Of a stretch of 64,000 nucleotides of DNA, positions 45,218-54,647 are shown piece after piece. The notes below the pieces were generated by a model that worked only from the letters and a program-made list of their open reading frames with translations, made no database searches and had not been told where the DNA came from. Position numbers and translations under genes: made by a program. The stretch covers positions 451,062 through 515,061 of the forward strand of contig NZ_SLXD01000002.1 in NCBI RefSeq assembly GCF_004340905.1, given 5' to 3'. The stretch comes from Rubrivivax gelatinosus (lineage in GTDB: Bacteria > Pseudomonadota > Gammaproteobacteria > Burkholderiales > Burkholderiaceae_C). Within the stretch, counting starts at the first letter, position 1. Each line of letters starts with the position of its first letter.

Positions 45218-45585
45218 GCCGCGGCCTGATCCTCTTCGCCCACGGCGCACGCGACCCGCGCTGGGCCGATCCCTTCCAGGCGGTCGTCGAGCAGGTGCGG
45301 GCGGCGCGTCCCGAACTCGCCGTGCGCCTGGCCTTCCTCGAGTTCATGACGCCCGACCTCGCCGCCGCCGGTGACGAGCTGGCCGCTGCCGGCTGCACCG
45401 AGGTCGCCGTCGTGCCGCTGTTCCTCGGGGCGGGCGGCCACGTGCGCCGCGACGTGCCGGGGCTGCTGGACACGCTGGCGGCGCGCCACCCGGCCACGCG
45501 CTTCGTGCTGCGGCAGGCCGTCGGCGCGGCGCCCGAAGTCGTCGCCGCGATGGCCGCCGCGGCGGCCCGCGCGCTCGACCCCTGA
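45214..45585 (+). CDS. cbiX: CbiX-type sirohydrochlorin chelatase
   Basis: Single-domain chelatase of 123 residues that inserts cobalt or iron into sirohydrochlorin. GLILFAHGARDPRWADPF carries the metal-site His10, and PLFLGAGGHVRRDVPGLL carries the second His near 74. The gene sits directly before cysB, which favours a role in siroheme (sulfite/nitrite reductase) supply. A link to the cobalamin operon 30 kb away is possible, but salvage does not need it. Confidence 0.88.
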   Translation: MSRGLILFAHGARDPRWADPFQAVVEQVRAARPELAVRLAFLEFMTPDLAAAGDELAAAGCTEVAVVPLFLGAGGHVRRDVPGLLDTLAARHPATRFVLRQAVGAAPEVVAAMAAAAARALDP

Positions 45586-45601
45586 CCCCCGCGAGGCCCG
45601 G

Positions 45602-46546
45602 ATGAACCTGCACCAGTTCCGCTTCGTCCAGGAGGCGGTGCGCCGCAACCTGAACCTCACCGAGACCGCCAAGGCGCTGTTCACCTCGCAGCCCGGCATC
45701 AGCAAGGCGATCCTCGAGCTCGAGGAGGAGCTCGGCGTCGACATCTTCGCCCGCCACGGCAAGCGCCTGCGCCGCGTCACCGAGCCCGGCCAGGAGGTGC
45801 TGAAGTCGATCGAGATCATCATGCGCGAGGTCAGCAACCTCAAGCGCATCGGCGAGCAGTTCTCCAAGCAGGACGCGGGCACGCTGTCGATCGCCACGAC
45901 GCACACCCAGGCGCGCTACTTCCTGCCCGGGCCGGTCGCCCAGCTGCGCAAGCGTTTCCCCAAGGTGCAGGTCGTGCTGCACCAGGGCATGCCCGAGCAG
46001 GTGGCGCGCATGCTGCTGGACGACGTCGCCGAGGTGGGCCTCGCGACCGAGGCGCTGTCGCACTACGAGGAGCTCGTCACCCTGCCCTGCTACGAGTGGC
46101 AGCACGTGATGGTGGTGCCGCCGGATCATCCGCTGGCCACCGTGGAGCGCATCACCCTGGAACAGCTGGCCGCCGAGCCGCTGGTGCTCTACCACGCCAC
46201 CGTCTCGGGCCGCACGCGCATCGACCAGGCCTTCGCGCGCGCCCGTCTCAAGCCCTCGGTGGCGCTGGAGGCGATCGACTCCGACGTCATCAAGACCTAC
46301 GTGCGCCTGGGGCTGGGCGTGGGCATCGTCGCCGAGACCGCGGTGCGCGACGATCCGCCCGACTCCGGCCTCGTCTGGCGCCCGCTGGGCCAGCTCTTCG
46401 GCAGCAACGTCACGCGCGTCGCGTTCAAGCGCGGCGCCTACCTGCGCCACTTCGTCTACGCCTTTGCCGAGCAGCTCTCCGAGCGCCTGTCCGCGTCGCT
46501 GGTGCAGCGCGCGATGGCCGGCGAAGGCACCGACTACGACCTCTGA
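45602..46546 (+). CDS. cysB: CysB-type LysR regulator of sulfur assimilation
   Basis: LysR-family activator, 314 residues. The winged helix (1-60) reads MNLHQFRFVQEAVRRNLNLTETAKALFTSQPGISKAI, the CysB/Cbl form, and TTHTQARYFLP begins the effector domain that binds O- or N-acetylserine or sulfate. GAGG lies upstream. Placing it after cbiX supports regulation of siroheme-dependent sulfate assimilation. Its stop shares a base with the next ATG. Confidence 0.9.
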   Translation: MNLHQFRFVQEAVRRNLNLTETAKALFTSQPGISKAILELEEELGVDIFARHGKRLRRVTEPGQEVLKSIEIIMREVSNLKRIGEQFSKQDAGTLSIATTHTQARYFLPGPVAQLRKRFPKVQVVLHQGMPEQVARMLLDDVAEVGLATEALSHYEELVTLPCYEWQHVMVVPPDHPLATVERITLEQLAAEPLVLYHATVSGRTRIDQAFARARLKPSVALEAIDSDVIKTYVRLGLGVGIVAETAVRDDPPDSGLVWRPLGQLFGSNVTRVAFKRGAYLRHFVYAFAEQLSERLSASLVQRAMAGEGTDYDL

Positions 46547-47706
46547 TGACCGAACCCCGCACCCCGCAACTGCCCAGCCGGCTGCCGAACGTCGGCACGA
46601 CGATCTTCACCGTGATGTCGGCGCTGGCCGCCGAATGCGCCGCCGTCAACCTGGGCCAGGGCTTCCCCGACTTCGAGTGCGACCCGGCACTGCTGGATCG
46701 CGTCGACGACGCGATGCGCGAGGGCCTGAACCAGTACCCGCCGATGGCCGGCGTGCCGGCGCTGCGCCAGGCCGTCGCCGCCAAGATCGCGGCGCTGTAC
46801 GGCCACCGCTACGACCCCGAGCGCGAGATCACCGTCACCGCCGGCGCCACCCAGGCCATCCTCACCGCGGTGCTGGCCTGCGTGCACCCGGGCGACGAGG
46901 TCGTCGTGCTCGAGCCCTGCTACGACAGCTACGCGCCGAACATCGAGCTCGCCGGCGGCACCGTCGTGCGCGTGCCGCTGACGCCGGGCACGTTCCGCCC
47001 CGACTTCGTGCGCATCGCCGCGGCGATCGGGCCGCGCACCCGGGCGATCATCGTCAACACGCCGCACAACCCGGCGGCGGTGGTCTGGACCCGCGCCGAG
47101 ATGCAGCGCCTGGCCGATATCCTGGCGCCCACCGAGGTGCTGCTGATCGCCGACGAGGTCTACGAGCACATGGTGTTCGACGGCGCGGAGCACGTCAGCG
47201 CGTCGTCGATACCGGAGCTGGCGGCACGCGCCTTCGTCGTCTCCAGCTTCGGCAAGACCTTCCACGTCACCGGATGGAAGGTCGGCACGGTGGCCGCACC
47301 CGCAGCGCTGAGCGCCGAGTTCCGCAAGGTGCACCAGTTCAACGTCTTCACGGTGAACACGCCGATGCAGCATGCGCTGGCGCGTTACCTGGCCGACCCG
47401 GCGCCCTACCTGGGCCTCGCGGCCTTCTACCAGCGCAAGCGCGACCTGTTCCGAGCCGGGCTGGCCGGCAGCCGGTTGAAGCTGCTGCCCTGCGAAGGCA
47501 GCTACTTCCAGAGCGTCGACTATTCGGCCGTCTCCGACCTGCCCGAAGCCGATTTCTGCCGCTGGCTGACGCGCGAGGTCGGCGTCGCGGCGATCCCGAT
47601 CTCGGCCTTCTACGACGGCGGCTTCGAGCAGCGAATCGCCCGGCTGTGTTTCGCCAAGCGCGACGACACGCTCGAACGCGCGCTGGAGCGCCTGGCCCGC
47701 CTCTAA
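46546..47706 (+). CDS. PLP-dependent aminotransferase, probable methionine aminotransferase (YbdL type)
   Basis: Fold-type I class I/II aminotransferase, 386 residues. NLGQGFPDFECDP, ITVTAGATQAILTAVLA, NTPHNPAAVVW (Asn), IADEVYEHMVFDG (Asp, Tyr) and SSFGKTFHVTGWKVG (PLP Lys) are in order. The SKTFHVTGWKVG form is typical of YbdL/kynurenine-type enzymes that act on methionine. The neighbour cysB fits a sulfur amino acid role. It overlaps cysB by 1 bp. Confidence 0.87.
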   Translation: MTEPRTPQLPSRLPNVGTTIFTVMSALAAECAAVNLGQGFPDFECDPALLDRVDDAMREGLNQYPPMAGVPALRQAVAAKIAALYGHRYDPEREITVTAGATQAILTAVLACVHPGDEVVVLEPCYDSYAPNIELAGGTVVRVPLTPGTFRPDFVRIAAAIGPRTRAIIVNTPHNPAAVVWTRAEMQRLADILAPTEVLLIADEVYEHMVFDGAEHVSASSIPELAARAFVVSSFGKTFHVTGWKVGTVAAPAALSAEFRKVHQFNVFTVNTPMQHALARYLADPAPYLGLAAFYQRKRDLFRAGLAGSRLKLLPCEGSYFQSVDYSAVSDLPEADFCRWLTREVGVAAIPISAFYDGGFEQRIARLCFAKRDDTLERALERLARL

Positions 47707-47707
47707 G

Positions 47708-47855
47708 CCGGGACGTGCGAGGCCGGAAGGCCTTGCACGCCAGGATCAGGCCCGAGCGCGATTTCACGCGCGAGGGCTGAACCGGGACGTGCGAGGCCGG
47801 AAGGCCTTGCACGCCAGGATCAGGCCCGGGCGCGATTTCACGCGCGAGGGCTGAG
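47708..47855. repeat. 74-bp unit in direct tandem, two copies
   Basis: Copy 1 (47708-47781) and copy 2 (47782-47855) are the same except for two bases (CCCGAGCGCG versus CCCGGGCGCG, and the last base). Each contains two short inverted repeats (AGGCC/GGCCT and GCGCG/CGCGC). They fill the space between two convergent genes. I see no further copy in this window. They could act as a paired terminator or belong to a species-specific repeat family. Confidence 0.9.
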
Positions 47856-47867
47856 CCGGCGCCGCGC

Positions 47868-49712
47868 TCAGCCGCGCGGCGGGATCAGGTTCAGGCCGCC
47901 GTCGGGCGCCGTCGGCGGGCCCGGGTCGGGCTGCGGTTCGCTCAGGTCCAGGTCGATCGACACCACCGCCGCGGGTTCGGCGATGCCCGGGTCGAAGACC
48001 GAGTCGCGCTCCAGCGTCAGGTACGGATGCGGCGAAGTCATGCCGAAGTCGCCTTCCTCGGCCAGCGGCAGCAGCAGGTCGACGGTGCCGCTCTCCGCGG
48101 CCTCGCGGTCGAGCAGGTCGCGCGCCAGCGAGTACAGGAACAGCACCTCGCGATAGGCCGGCAGGTCGAAGAGCTCGCCACGCGACTTGCGGAACAGCAG
48201 CGCCTCCAGTTCGGCCATCGCGTCCAGCGGCCTGCCCCAGACCTGTTGCAGGCGCGGCAGCACGCCGGGGTAGTCGTCGAGCGAGCGACCGTGCTGCAGG
48301 TCGGCGTCCCACTCGGGCGCGTAGGCGTTGAAGCGGCGGTTGAACCGCTCGCGCGTGCGTTCGTAGGCCTCGCGTTCGCCGCGCCGGCGGTAGATCTCCA
48401 GCAGCTTCAGGTAGGGCAGCGGGCTGCCGCCGCCGGTGTCGCGCAGGTGCTCGACCAGCAGGTCGATCGCGGCGTCGTCCTGGCCGAGCACGATGAAGAA
48501 CTCGGCCTGCTGCTCCAGGTCCAGCAGTTCCTCGATCGTCACGTCGCGCGGTGCGCCTTCGTCGGCACGCGAACCGGTCGGCAGGATCTGGGTGCGTTCG
48601 CTGTGGATCTCGTGCACCTCGGGCCCCGGCGTCGGCGGCACGATCGGCGGCCGCGTCGGCGGCACGACCGGCGGCATCGGGATCTCGCTGGTCATCAGCG
48701 GCAGCTGCGAAGTCGGTGTCGGCGGCCGCGGCGGGGCATCGGCTGCGGCCGCGCGGCGCCAGGCACGCTGGCGCTCCTGCTGCAACGCACGCAGGCGCCA
48801 CCACAGGCCAGCGGCCAGCGCCAGCAGCGCGGCGATGGTCAGGACCAGCGGCAGGCGCCAGCGGTCCTCGCGCGCCTCGGCGAGTTCGCGGCGCAGCTGG
48901 GTCACCAGCTGGCGGCTCTGGTCGGCATCGGCACGCAGCTGCCGCACGCTCTGCTCGAGCGTGGCGACCCGAGCCTCGGCCGCCGAGGCCGCCGAGGCGG
49001 CAGCCTCGGCCGCGCTGGCGGCACGCGAGACGGCGGCCATCGCGTCCTGCACGGCGCTGGCCGCGGCGGCGGTCGCCGTCGCACGCGAGGGCAGCGGCTC
49101 GACGGGATCGAGCTTCAGACGGGGCGCCGGGGCGCTGCTGCGCGGCACGGCGCGTGGGCGCATCACGCCGGACGACGGCGCCCGCGGCCGGTCCTCGGCG
49201 CGGGGGGCCGTGGCCGGACGCGGCGGCGGCGGCAGCGCGGCCGCCAGCGGAACCGACGCCGCCGGCGCAGCCGCAGGAGGCAGGTCGACCGGGCGCGAGG
49301 ACGGCACCGCCGCGGCGAGCGGAGCGGTCGCCATCGGCGCCGGGTCGGCAAAGAGCACGAAGCGCCGCGACAGCTTCATCGGGCAGCCGACCGCCAAGGT
49401 CACCGTGACGACCGGCTCGTCGATCGTCGGCTCGGTCAGGACCCGCATCGTCAGCGACTCGGCGCTGACGTCGGCGTGCACGTGCACCAGCGCCGAAGGC
49501 AGCACCCGCTCGCCGGTGGCCACCTCGGCGCGCACGCACTCGGGGGGGATCTCGTCGCCCGGATCCAGGCGCAGCGTCGCGGAGAAGGCCAGCGGACGCC
49601 CGAGCACCGCGGCCTGGTCGGCACGCGCCCAGCCGAGCGCATCGGCACTCTGGCTCGCGAACAGCAGGGTGATGGCGATCCAGAGCGTTGACGGTGGCCG
49701 CTTCTGTTGCAT
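47868..49712 (-). CDS. FimV-like membrane protein
   Basis: 614 residues. Signal/anchor (about 1-28), then the FimV N-terminal region (LGWARADQAAVLGRPLAFSATLRLDPGDEIPPECV), a Pro/Ala-rich linker (about 140-220), an Ala-rich coiled coil (about 230-300), one membrane helix (about 305-325, LPLVLTIAALLALAAGLWW) and a cytoplasmic TPR-like part (about 390-540). This order is that of FimV/HubP polar proteins tied to type IV pili and twitching. No pilus genes are near. Confidence 0.78.
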   Translation of the reverse strand: MQQKRPPSTLWIAITLLFASQSADALGWARADQAAVLGRPLAFSATLRLDPGDEIPPECVRAEVATGERVLPSALVHVHADVSAESLTMRVLTEPTIDEPVVTVTLAVGCPMKLSRRFVLFADPAPMATAPLAAAVPSSRPVDLPPAAAPAASVPLAAALPPPPRPATAPRAEDRPRAPSSGVMRPRAVPRSSAPAPRLKLDPVEPLPSRATATAAAASAVQDAMAAVSRAASAAEAAASAASAAEARVATLEQSVRQLRADADQSRQLVTQLRRELAEAREDRWRLPLVLTIAALLALAAGLWWRLRALQQERQRAWRRAAAADAPPRPPTPTSQLPLMTSEIPMPPVVPPTRPPIVPPTPGPEVHEIHSERTQILPTGSRADEGAPRDVTIEELLDLEQQAEFFIVLGQDDAAIDLLVEHLRDTGGGSPLPYLKLLEIYRRRGEREAYERTRERFNRRFNAYAPEWDADLQHGRSLDDYPGVLPRLQQVWGRPLDAMAELEALLFRKSRGELFDLPAYREVLFLYSLARDLLDREAAESGTVDLLLPLAEEGDFGMTSPHPYLTLERDSVFDPGIAEPAAVVSIDLDLSEPQPDPGPPTAPDGGLNLIPPRG

Positions 49713-50083
49713 TCTTGGAATCGTCGTCGGCACGGCGCGGGGCACTCTATCACGAAGGGTTACAACTTCGGTTTCAAGCTCGCCACCGGGCTGCCGATGC
49801 ACGATGACCGTCCGAAGCCGCCGGAGAGGCCCGGCACGGTCGCCCGCATCCTAGCCCAGGGCCGGGCCTGCGAGCCCCTCGGCCCGTGTTCGTGGGCGCT
49901 GCCCAGCGCACCGATGTCACGAACCGGACGCCACGCCGTCCTCGGCAGGCGAGTGCACGATGCCGCCGCCGTCGCGCACCCCAGCGGCGGCCGACGGCCA
50001 CCGGATGTCGGCGCGGGCGCAGCTCCGGCGCCAAGGCGCGCAAGAATCGTGTCGCGACCCCTTTGTCGCCGCCGAGACAAGAC
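49713..50083. other. 371-bp intergenic region, no gene seen
   Basis: Divergent space between the FimV-like gene and the Crp/Fnr-type gene. It should hold both promoters. An A/T-richer patch at about 49750-49780 is the best promoter place for the FimV-like gene. I see no convincing small gene, operator or RNA structure. Confidence 0.5.
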
Positions 50084-50788
50084 ATGACCACCCCGGTTCT
50101 TACACTCGAAGAGCGCCAGAACATCGACAACGGCGCATGGTTCGCCAAGCTCTCCCCTGCCCTGCGCGATGACATCCTCGAACGTTCTCACGTGCGCCGC
50201 CTGCCCGACGGGGCGCCGCTGGTCGCCCGCGGCGCACGCGCCGAGGAATGGTGCGGCGTCGCGCGCGGCGCGGTGCGCATCAGCACGATCTCGCTGGGCG
50301 GCAAGCAGGTGACGCTGACCTACGCGGAGCCCGGCGTCTGGTTCGGCGACATCGCGCTGTTCGACGGCCTGCCGCGCACCCACGACGCCGACACCCACGG
50401 CGAGACCACGCTGCTGGTCGTGCGCAAGCCCGACTTCCGCGAGCTGCTGGCGCGCCACGTCGAGCTCTACGAGGCGCTGCTGCGCCTGAACTGCCGCCGC
50501 CTGCGGCTGATGTTCGACCACTTCGAGGACGTCAACACGCGCCCGCTGCAGGCCCGCCTGGCGCGCCAGCTGCTGCTGCTGGCGCGCAGCTACGGCGTCG
50601 AGGAAGGCGGCGAGCTGCGCATCGGCCTGCAGCTGGCGCAGGAAGACCTGGCGCAGCTGCTGGGCGCCTCGCGCCAGCGTGTCAACCAGGAGCTGAAGGG
50701 TTTCGAGCGCGAAGGCGCGATCCGCGTCGAGCCGACGCGCCTGGTCGTGCTGGCGCGCGGGAAGCTGATGGAGATCGCCGAACGCTAG
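50084..50788 (+). CDS. Crp/Fnr-family transcriptional regulator
   Basis: 234 residues: cyclic-nucleotide-binding-like domain (about 20-140, with FGDIALFDGLPRTHDA) and a winged helix (about 150-225, LAQEDLAQLLGASRQRVNQELKGFEREG). It lacks the N-terminal cysteine cluster of FNR, so it does not sense oxygen through an iron-sulfur cluster. The phosphate-cassette arginine (GLPRTH) hints at a cyclic nucleotide ligand. It may control the following phosphotransferase/acyl-CoA dehydrogenase pair, but this is only position. Confidence 0.87.
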   Translation: MTTPVLTLEERQNIDNGAWFAKLSPALRDDILERSHVRRLPDGAPLVARGARAEEWCGVARGAVRISTISLGGKQVTLTYAEPGVWFGDIALFDGLPRTHDADTHGETTLLVVRKPDFRELLARHVELYEALLRLNCRRLRLMFDHFEDVNTRPLQARLARQLLLLARSYGVEEGGELRIGLQLAQEDLAQLLGASRQRVNQELKGFEREGAIRVEPTRLVVLARGKLMEIAER

Positions 50789-50832
50789 GTCCAGGCCGCG
50801 CCGGCGACGAAGACAACGACAGGAGACAGACC

Positions 50833-51909
50833 TTGGATTCGTACACCGGCACCCGCCCGATGGCGGCCAGCCACGCCTTCGACGTCGCCGCGCTCGAGCG
50901 CTGGCTGGCGCATGAACTGCCCGGCTTCCAGGGCCCGCTCTCGGTCGAGCAGTTCAAGGGCGGGCAGTCCAACCCGACCTACAAGCTCGTCACACCCGGC
51001 GGCGCCTGGGTGATGCGGACCAAGCCCGGGCCGGGGGCCAGGCTGCTGCCCTCGGCGCACGCGATCGAACGCGAGTACCGCGTGATGCAGGCGCTGGCGG
51101 CCACCGCGGTGCCGGTGCCACGCATGGTCGCGCTGTGCGAGGACGAGGCCGTCATCGGCCGCGCCTTCTACCTGATGGACTTCGTCGCCGGGCGCGTGCT
51201 CTGGGACCCGGCACTGCCCGGCATGAGCCCGGCCGAACGCGGCGCGATCCACGACGAGGCCAACCGCGTCATCGCCGCGCTGCACACCGTCGACTTGGCG
51301 GCAGTGGGCCTGGCCGACTACGGCCGCCCGGGCAACTACTTCGAGCGCCAGATCGCCCGCTGGAGCAAGCAGTACCAGGCCTCGGTCACCGGGCCGATCG
51401 CCGAGATGGACCGGCTGATCGACTGGCTGCCGCAGCACCTGCCCGCCGGCGCGCGCGACGAGCGCCAGGTCGCCGTCGTGCACGGCGACTTCCGCCTCGA
51501 CAACCTGGTCTTCGCACCCGATGCGCCGCGCGTCGTCGCGGTGCTCGACTGGGAGCTGTCGACGCTGGGCCACCCGCTGGCCGACTTCAGCTACCACTGC
51601 ATGGCCTGGCACATCCCGCCGGGAATGTTCCGCGGCCTCGGCGGGCTGGATCTGGCGGCGCTGGGCATCCCGTCCGAAGCCGATTACGTGCGCCGCTACT
51701 GCGAACGCACCGGCCGCGCCGACCCCGAGGCGCTGATGGCCGACTGGAACTTCTACCTCGCCTACAACCTGTTCCGCCTGGCCTCGATCACGCAGGGCAT
51801 CGCCAAGCGGGTCGTCGACGGCACGGCGTCGAGCGCGCAGGCCAAGGCCACTGGCGCGGCGACGCGGCCGCTGGCCGAACTGGCCTGGCGCTTCGCCTCG
51901 CAGGCCTGA
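50833..51909 (+). CDS. Phosphotransferase-family protein (ACAD10/11 kinase-like)
   Basis: APH-type kinase fold, 358 residues: [24 protein letters not shown] (nucleotide-binding lobe), [13 protein letters not shown] (catalytic Asp, Asn) and [19 protein letters not shown] (metal Asp). Proteins of this kind are encoded next to acyl-CoA dehydrogenases and resemble the kinase part of mammalian ACAD10/11, which phosphorylates 4-hydroxyacyl-CoA. TTG start at 50833, with AGGAGA 6 bp upstream. The acyl-CoA dehydrogenase gene follows after 14 bp. Confidence 0.88.
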   Translation: MDSYTGTRPMAASHAFDVAALERWLAHELPGFQGPLSVEQFKGGQSNPTYKLVTPGGAWVMRTKPGPGARLLPSAHAIEREYRVMQALAATAVPVPRMVALCEDEAVIGRAFYLMDFVAGRVLWDPALPGMSPAERGAIHDEANRVIAALHTVDLAAVGLADYGRPGNYFERQIARWSKQYQASVTGPIAEMDRLIDWLPQHLPAGARDERQVAVVHGDFRLDNLVFAPDAPRVVAVLDWELSTLGHPLADFSYHCMAWHIPPGMFRGLGGLDLAALGIPSEADYVRRYCERTGRADPEALMADWNFYLAYNLFRLASITQGIAKRVVDGTASSAQAKATGAATRPLAELAWRFASQA

Positions 51910-51923
51910 GACCGGAGCACACG

Positions 51924-53150
51924 ATGGACTTCGCCTATTCCGAACGCACCCAGGCGCTGCGCAGCCGGCTCTCGGCCTTCATGGCCGAACACGTGGAGCC
52001 GGCCGAAGCCGAGTTCGCGGCCGAGATCCGCGCCAACACCGAGGCCGGCCGGCGCTGGACGCCGCTGCAGACGATCGAACGCCTGAAGCCCGAGGCCCAG
52101 GCCGCGGGCCTTTGGAACCTGTTCCTGCCCGAGAGCGAATACGGCGCCGGGCTGACGAACTCCGAGTACGCGCCGCTGGCCGAGATCATGGGCCGCGTGC
52201 CCTGGGCCAGCGAGGTCTTCAACTGCTCGGCGCCGGACACCGGCAACATGGAAGTGCTGGTGCGCTACGGCACGCCCGAGCAGAAGCGCCAGTGGCTGGA
52301 GCCGCTGCTGCGCGGCGAGATCCGCAGCGGCTTCGCGATGACCGAGCCGGCCGTCGCCTCGTCGGACGCGACCAACATCGAGGCGCGCATCGAGCGCGAC
52401 GGCGATGACTACGTCGTCAACGGCCGCAAATGGTGGACCAGCGGCGCCGGCGACCCGCGCTGCAAGGTCCTGATCTTCATGGGCAAGACCGACCCGCAGG
52501 CGGCGAAACACGCGCAGCAGTCGATGATCCTGGTGCCGATGGACGCGCCGGGCGTCACGGTGCTGCGCCCGCTGGGCGTCTTCGGCTACGACGACGCGCC
52601 GCACGGCCACATGGAGGTCGACTTCGTCGACGTGCGCGTGCCGGCGGCCAACCTGCTGCTCGGCGAAGGCCGCGGCTTCGAGATCGCCCAAGGCCGGCTA
52701 GGCCCGGGCCGCATCCACCACTGCATGCGCCTGATCGGCCTGGCCGAACGGGCGCTGGAGCTGATGTGCCGGCGGGCGCTGGCGCGCAGCGCCTTCGGCC
52801 GCACGATCGCGCAGCAGACCGTCACCCAGGAACGCATCGCCGAGGCGCGCTGCCGCATCGAGCAGGCGCGGCTGCTGACGCTGAAGGCGGCGTGGATGAT
52901 GGACACCGTCGGCAACAAGGCGGCCAAGGCCGAGATCGCGATGATCAAGGTCGTCGCGCCGACGATGGCCGGCCAGGTGATCGACTGGGCGATCCAGGCC
53001 CACGGCGGCGCCGGGGTCTGCGACGACTTCCCGCTGGCCTACGCCTGGGCCAACGCGCGCACGCTGCGCTTCGCCGACGGGCCCGACGAGGTGCACCGCA
53101 ACGCCATCGCGAAGATCGAGCTCGGGCGCTGGGCGCCGCGTCAGGGCTGA
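51924..53150 (+). CDS. Acyl-CoA dehydrogenase (ACAD10/11-like)
   Basis: FAD enzyme, 408 residues, cytoplasmic. The N-terminal helical domain, the [16 protein letters not shown] flavin loop and the C-terminal part with [13 protein letters not shown] [18 protein letters not shown] and the end [34 protein letters not shown] are typical. Paired with the kinase upstream it should process 4-hydroxy fatty acyl-CoAs or similar branched acids, as in ACAD11. The last 10 bp overlap the convergent hypothetical gene. Confidence 0.92.
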   Translation: MDFAYSERTQALRSRLSAFMAEHVEPAEAEFAAEIRANTEAGRRWTPLQTIERLKPEAQAAGLWNLFLPESEYGAGLTNSEYAPLAEIMGRVPWASEVFNCSAPDTGNMEVLVRYGTPEQKRQWLEPLLRGEIRSGFAMTEPAVASSDATNIEARIERDGDDYVVNGRKWWTSGAGDPRCKVLIFMGKTDPQAAKHAQQSMILVPMDAPGVTVLRPLGVFGYDDAPHGHMEVDFVDVRVPAANLLLGEGRGFEIAQGRLGPGRIHHCMRLIGLAERALELMCRRALARSAFGRTIAQQTVTQERIAEARCRIEQARLLTLKAAWMMDTVGNKAAKAEIAMIKVVAPTMAGQVIDWAIQAHGGAGVCDDFPLAYAWANARTLRFADGPDEVHRNAIAKIELGRWAPRQG

Positions 53151-53845
53151 GGCGGCCGCGGCGCGGCCGCGGGGGCCGGCTCCGCGCCAAAGGCTTCGGA
53201 GCCGGCGCGCAGCGCCTCGTGCACCGCGACCTCGAACAGCGCCAGCCAGCGCTCGAGCGCGGCGTTGTCCGGCTCGGCCTGGGCCACACGCAGCGTCAGC
53301 CGGCCGCGCGCGGCCATCAGCACGAAGGGCGTCTCGCCGCCGGGCGCGGCGGCCAGGCGCTCGCCCAGCGGGCCGGCCAGCCACTGCATCAGCCAGGGCT
53401 TGGCGCTGGCCATCGCGACGTAGCGCTCGCGCAGGTCACCGAGCTCGAGCCCGGTCAGGCGCGGGAACATCACCAGCCAGCGCATCTCGGGCGGCGTCTG
53501 GTCGTCGATGCGTGTCTGCACGCCTTCGACGTACTGGTCGAAGACCTGCTTCTCCAGCCGCTGCTGCAGCTCGCGGCCCATCACCAGCGCCTGCAGGTCC
53601 GGCGGCAGGCCGCAATCCGAGCGCAGGCGCAGCTCGGCGCCGACGATGTACGGCCGCTGCGACGGGCCCCATTCGAGCCGCCAGGGCCGCGTGCCGCGGA
53701 AACGCCCCTCGACGACGAAGCCGTCGTGGTCACGCACGCCGCGAAAGGCCCACTGGCGCGTCTCGGCCCAGGTCGACACGGCGTCCCAGCGGTGGGAGCC
53801 GGACGACGGGCGAGTGGTGAACAGACGTTTCAGGCCTTCCAGCAT
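53141..53845 (-). CDS. Conserved-looking hypothetical protein, 234 residues
   Basis: No family recognised. The protein is soluble, has no signal peptide, and shows a beta-rich first half ([35 protein letters not shown]) and a helical second half. A Pro/Ala-rich tail ends it. It may bind a ligand, but no motif shows one. It overlaps the acyl-CoA dehydrogenase gene by 10 bp end to end and is divergent from the following GST gene. Confidence 0.75.
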   Translation of the reverse strand: MLEGLKRLFTTRPSSGSHRWDAVSTWAETRQWAFRGVRDHDGFVVEGRFRGTRPWRLEWGPSQRPYIVGAELRLRSDCGLPPDLQALVMGRELQQRLEKQVFDQYVEGVQTRIDDQTPPEMRWLVMFPRLTGLELGDLRERYVAMASAKPWLMQWLAGPLGERLAAAPGGETPFVLMAARGRLTLRVAQAEPDNAALERWLALFEVAVHEALRAGSEAFGAEPAPAAAPRPPQP

Positions 53846-53897
53846 GTCTTAGAGTCCGCACGAGGCGGCCGACGTTCCGGCCGCGACGGGGGACGGG

Positions 53898-54590
53898 ATG
53901 ATCGAAGTGTATTCGTGGGCCACACCCAACGGGCACAAGGTGCACGTGATGCTGGAGGAGTGCGGCCTGCCCTACCGCGTGCACGCGGTGGACATCGGCG
54001 CCGGCGAGCAGTTCACGCCGGAGTTCCTGGCGATCAGCCCGAACAACAAGATCCCGGCCATCGTCGACCCCGACGGGCCCGACGGCCAGCCGATCTCGCT
54101 GTTCGAGTCGGGTGCGATCCTGCTGTACCTGGCCGGCAAGACCGGGCGTTTCCTGCCCGAGAGCGTGCGCGGCCGTTACGAGACGCTGGAGTGGCTGATG
54201 TTCCAGATGGGCGGCGTCGGCCCGATGCTGGGCCAGGCGCACCACTTCCGCATCTACGCGCCCGAGAAGATCGACTACGCCGTCGATCGCTACACCCACG
54301 AGGCCAAACGCCTGTACGGCGTGATGAACCGCAAGCTGGCCAGGACACGCTACATCGCCGGTGACGAGTACACGATCGCCGACATCGCGATCTTTCCCTG
54401 GCTGCGCAGCTGGAAGAACCAGGGCATCGACTGGAACGACTACCCGCACCTCAAGGGCTGGTTCGACGAGATCGCCGCCCGCCCGGCGGTGCAGCGTGGC
54501 TGCGAGGTGCTGGCCGACCGGCGCAAGCCGATCACCGACGACAAGTCGCGCGAGGTGCTGTTCGGCGCGACGCAGTACCGGCAGCGCTGA
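53898..54590 (+). CDS. Glutathione S-transferase-like protein (YfcG type)
   Basis: 230 residues. VYSWATPNGHKVHVMLEECGLPY opens the thioredoxin-like domain, with the SPNNKIPAIVDPDG and FESGAILLYLAGKTG motifs that bind glutathione, and YTIADIAIFPW in the C-terminal domain. The conserved TPNG (in place of a Tyr/Ser/Cys motif) is that of YfcG/YghU, which act as disulfide-bond oxidoreductases. It is a paralogue of the gene at 883-1584. Confidence 0.9.
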   Translation: MIEVYSWATPNGHKVHVMLEECGLPYRVHAVDIGAGEQFTPEFLAISPNNKIPAIVDPDGPDGQPISLFESGAILLYLAGKTGRFLPESVRGRYETLEWLMFQMGGVGPMLGQAHHFRIYAPEKIDYAVDRYTHEAKRLYGVMNRKLARTRYIAGDEYTIADIAIFPWLRSWKNQGIDWNDYPHLKGWFDEIAARPAVQRGCEVLADRRKPITDDKSREVLFGATQYRQR

Positions 54591-54595
54591 AACGA

Positions 54596-54623
54596 CGACG
54601 GCCGCCCCGCGGGGCGGCCGTCG
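54596..54623. terminator. Strong GC hairpin between convergent genes
   Basis: CGACGGCCGCCCC and GGGGCGGCCGTCG pair over 13 bp with a two-base loop. No T-run follows on either strand. It lies between the GST gene and metQ and is likely a shared, possibly Rho-aided, terminator. Confidence 0.55.
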
Positions 54624-54647
54624 CAGCCGGCTTGCGGCGGCAGGACA

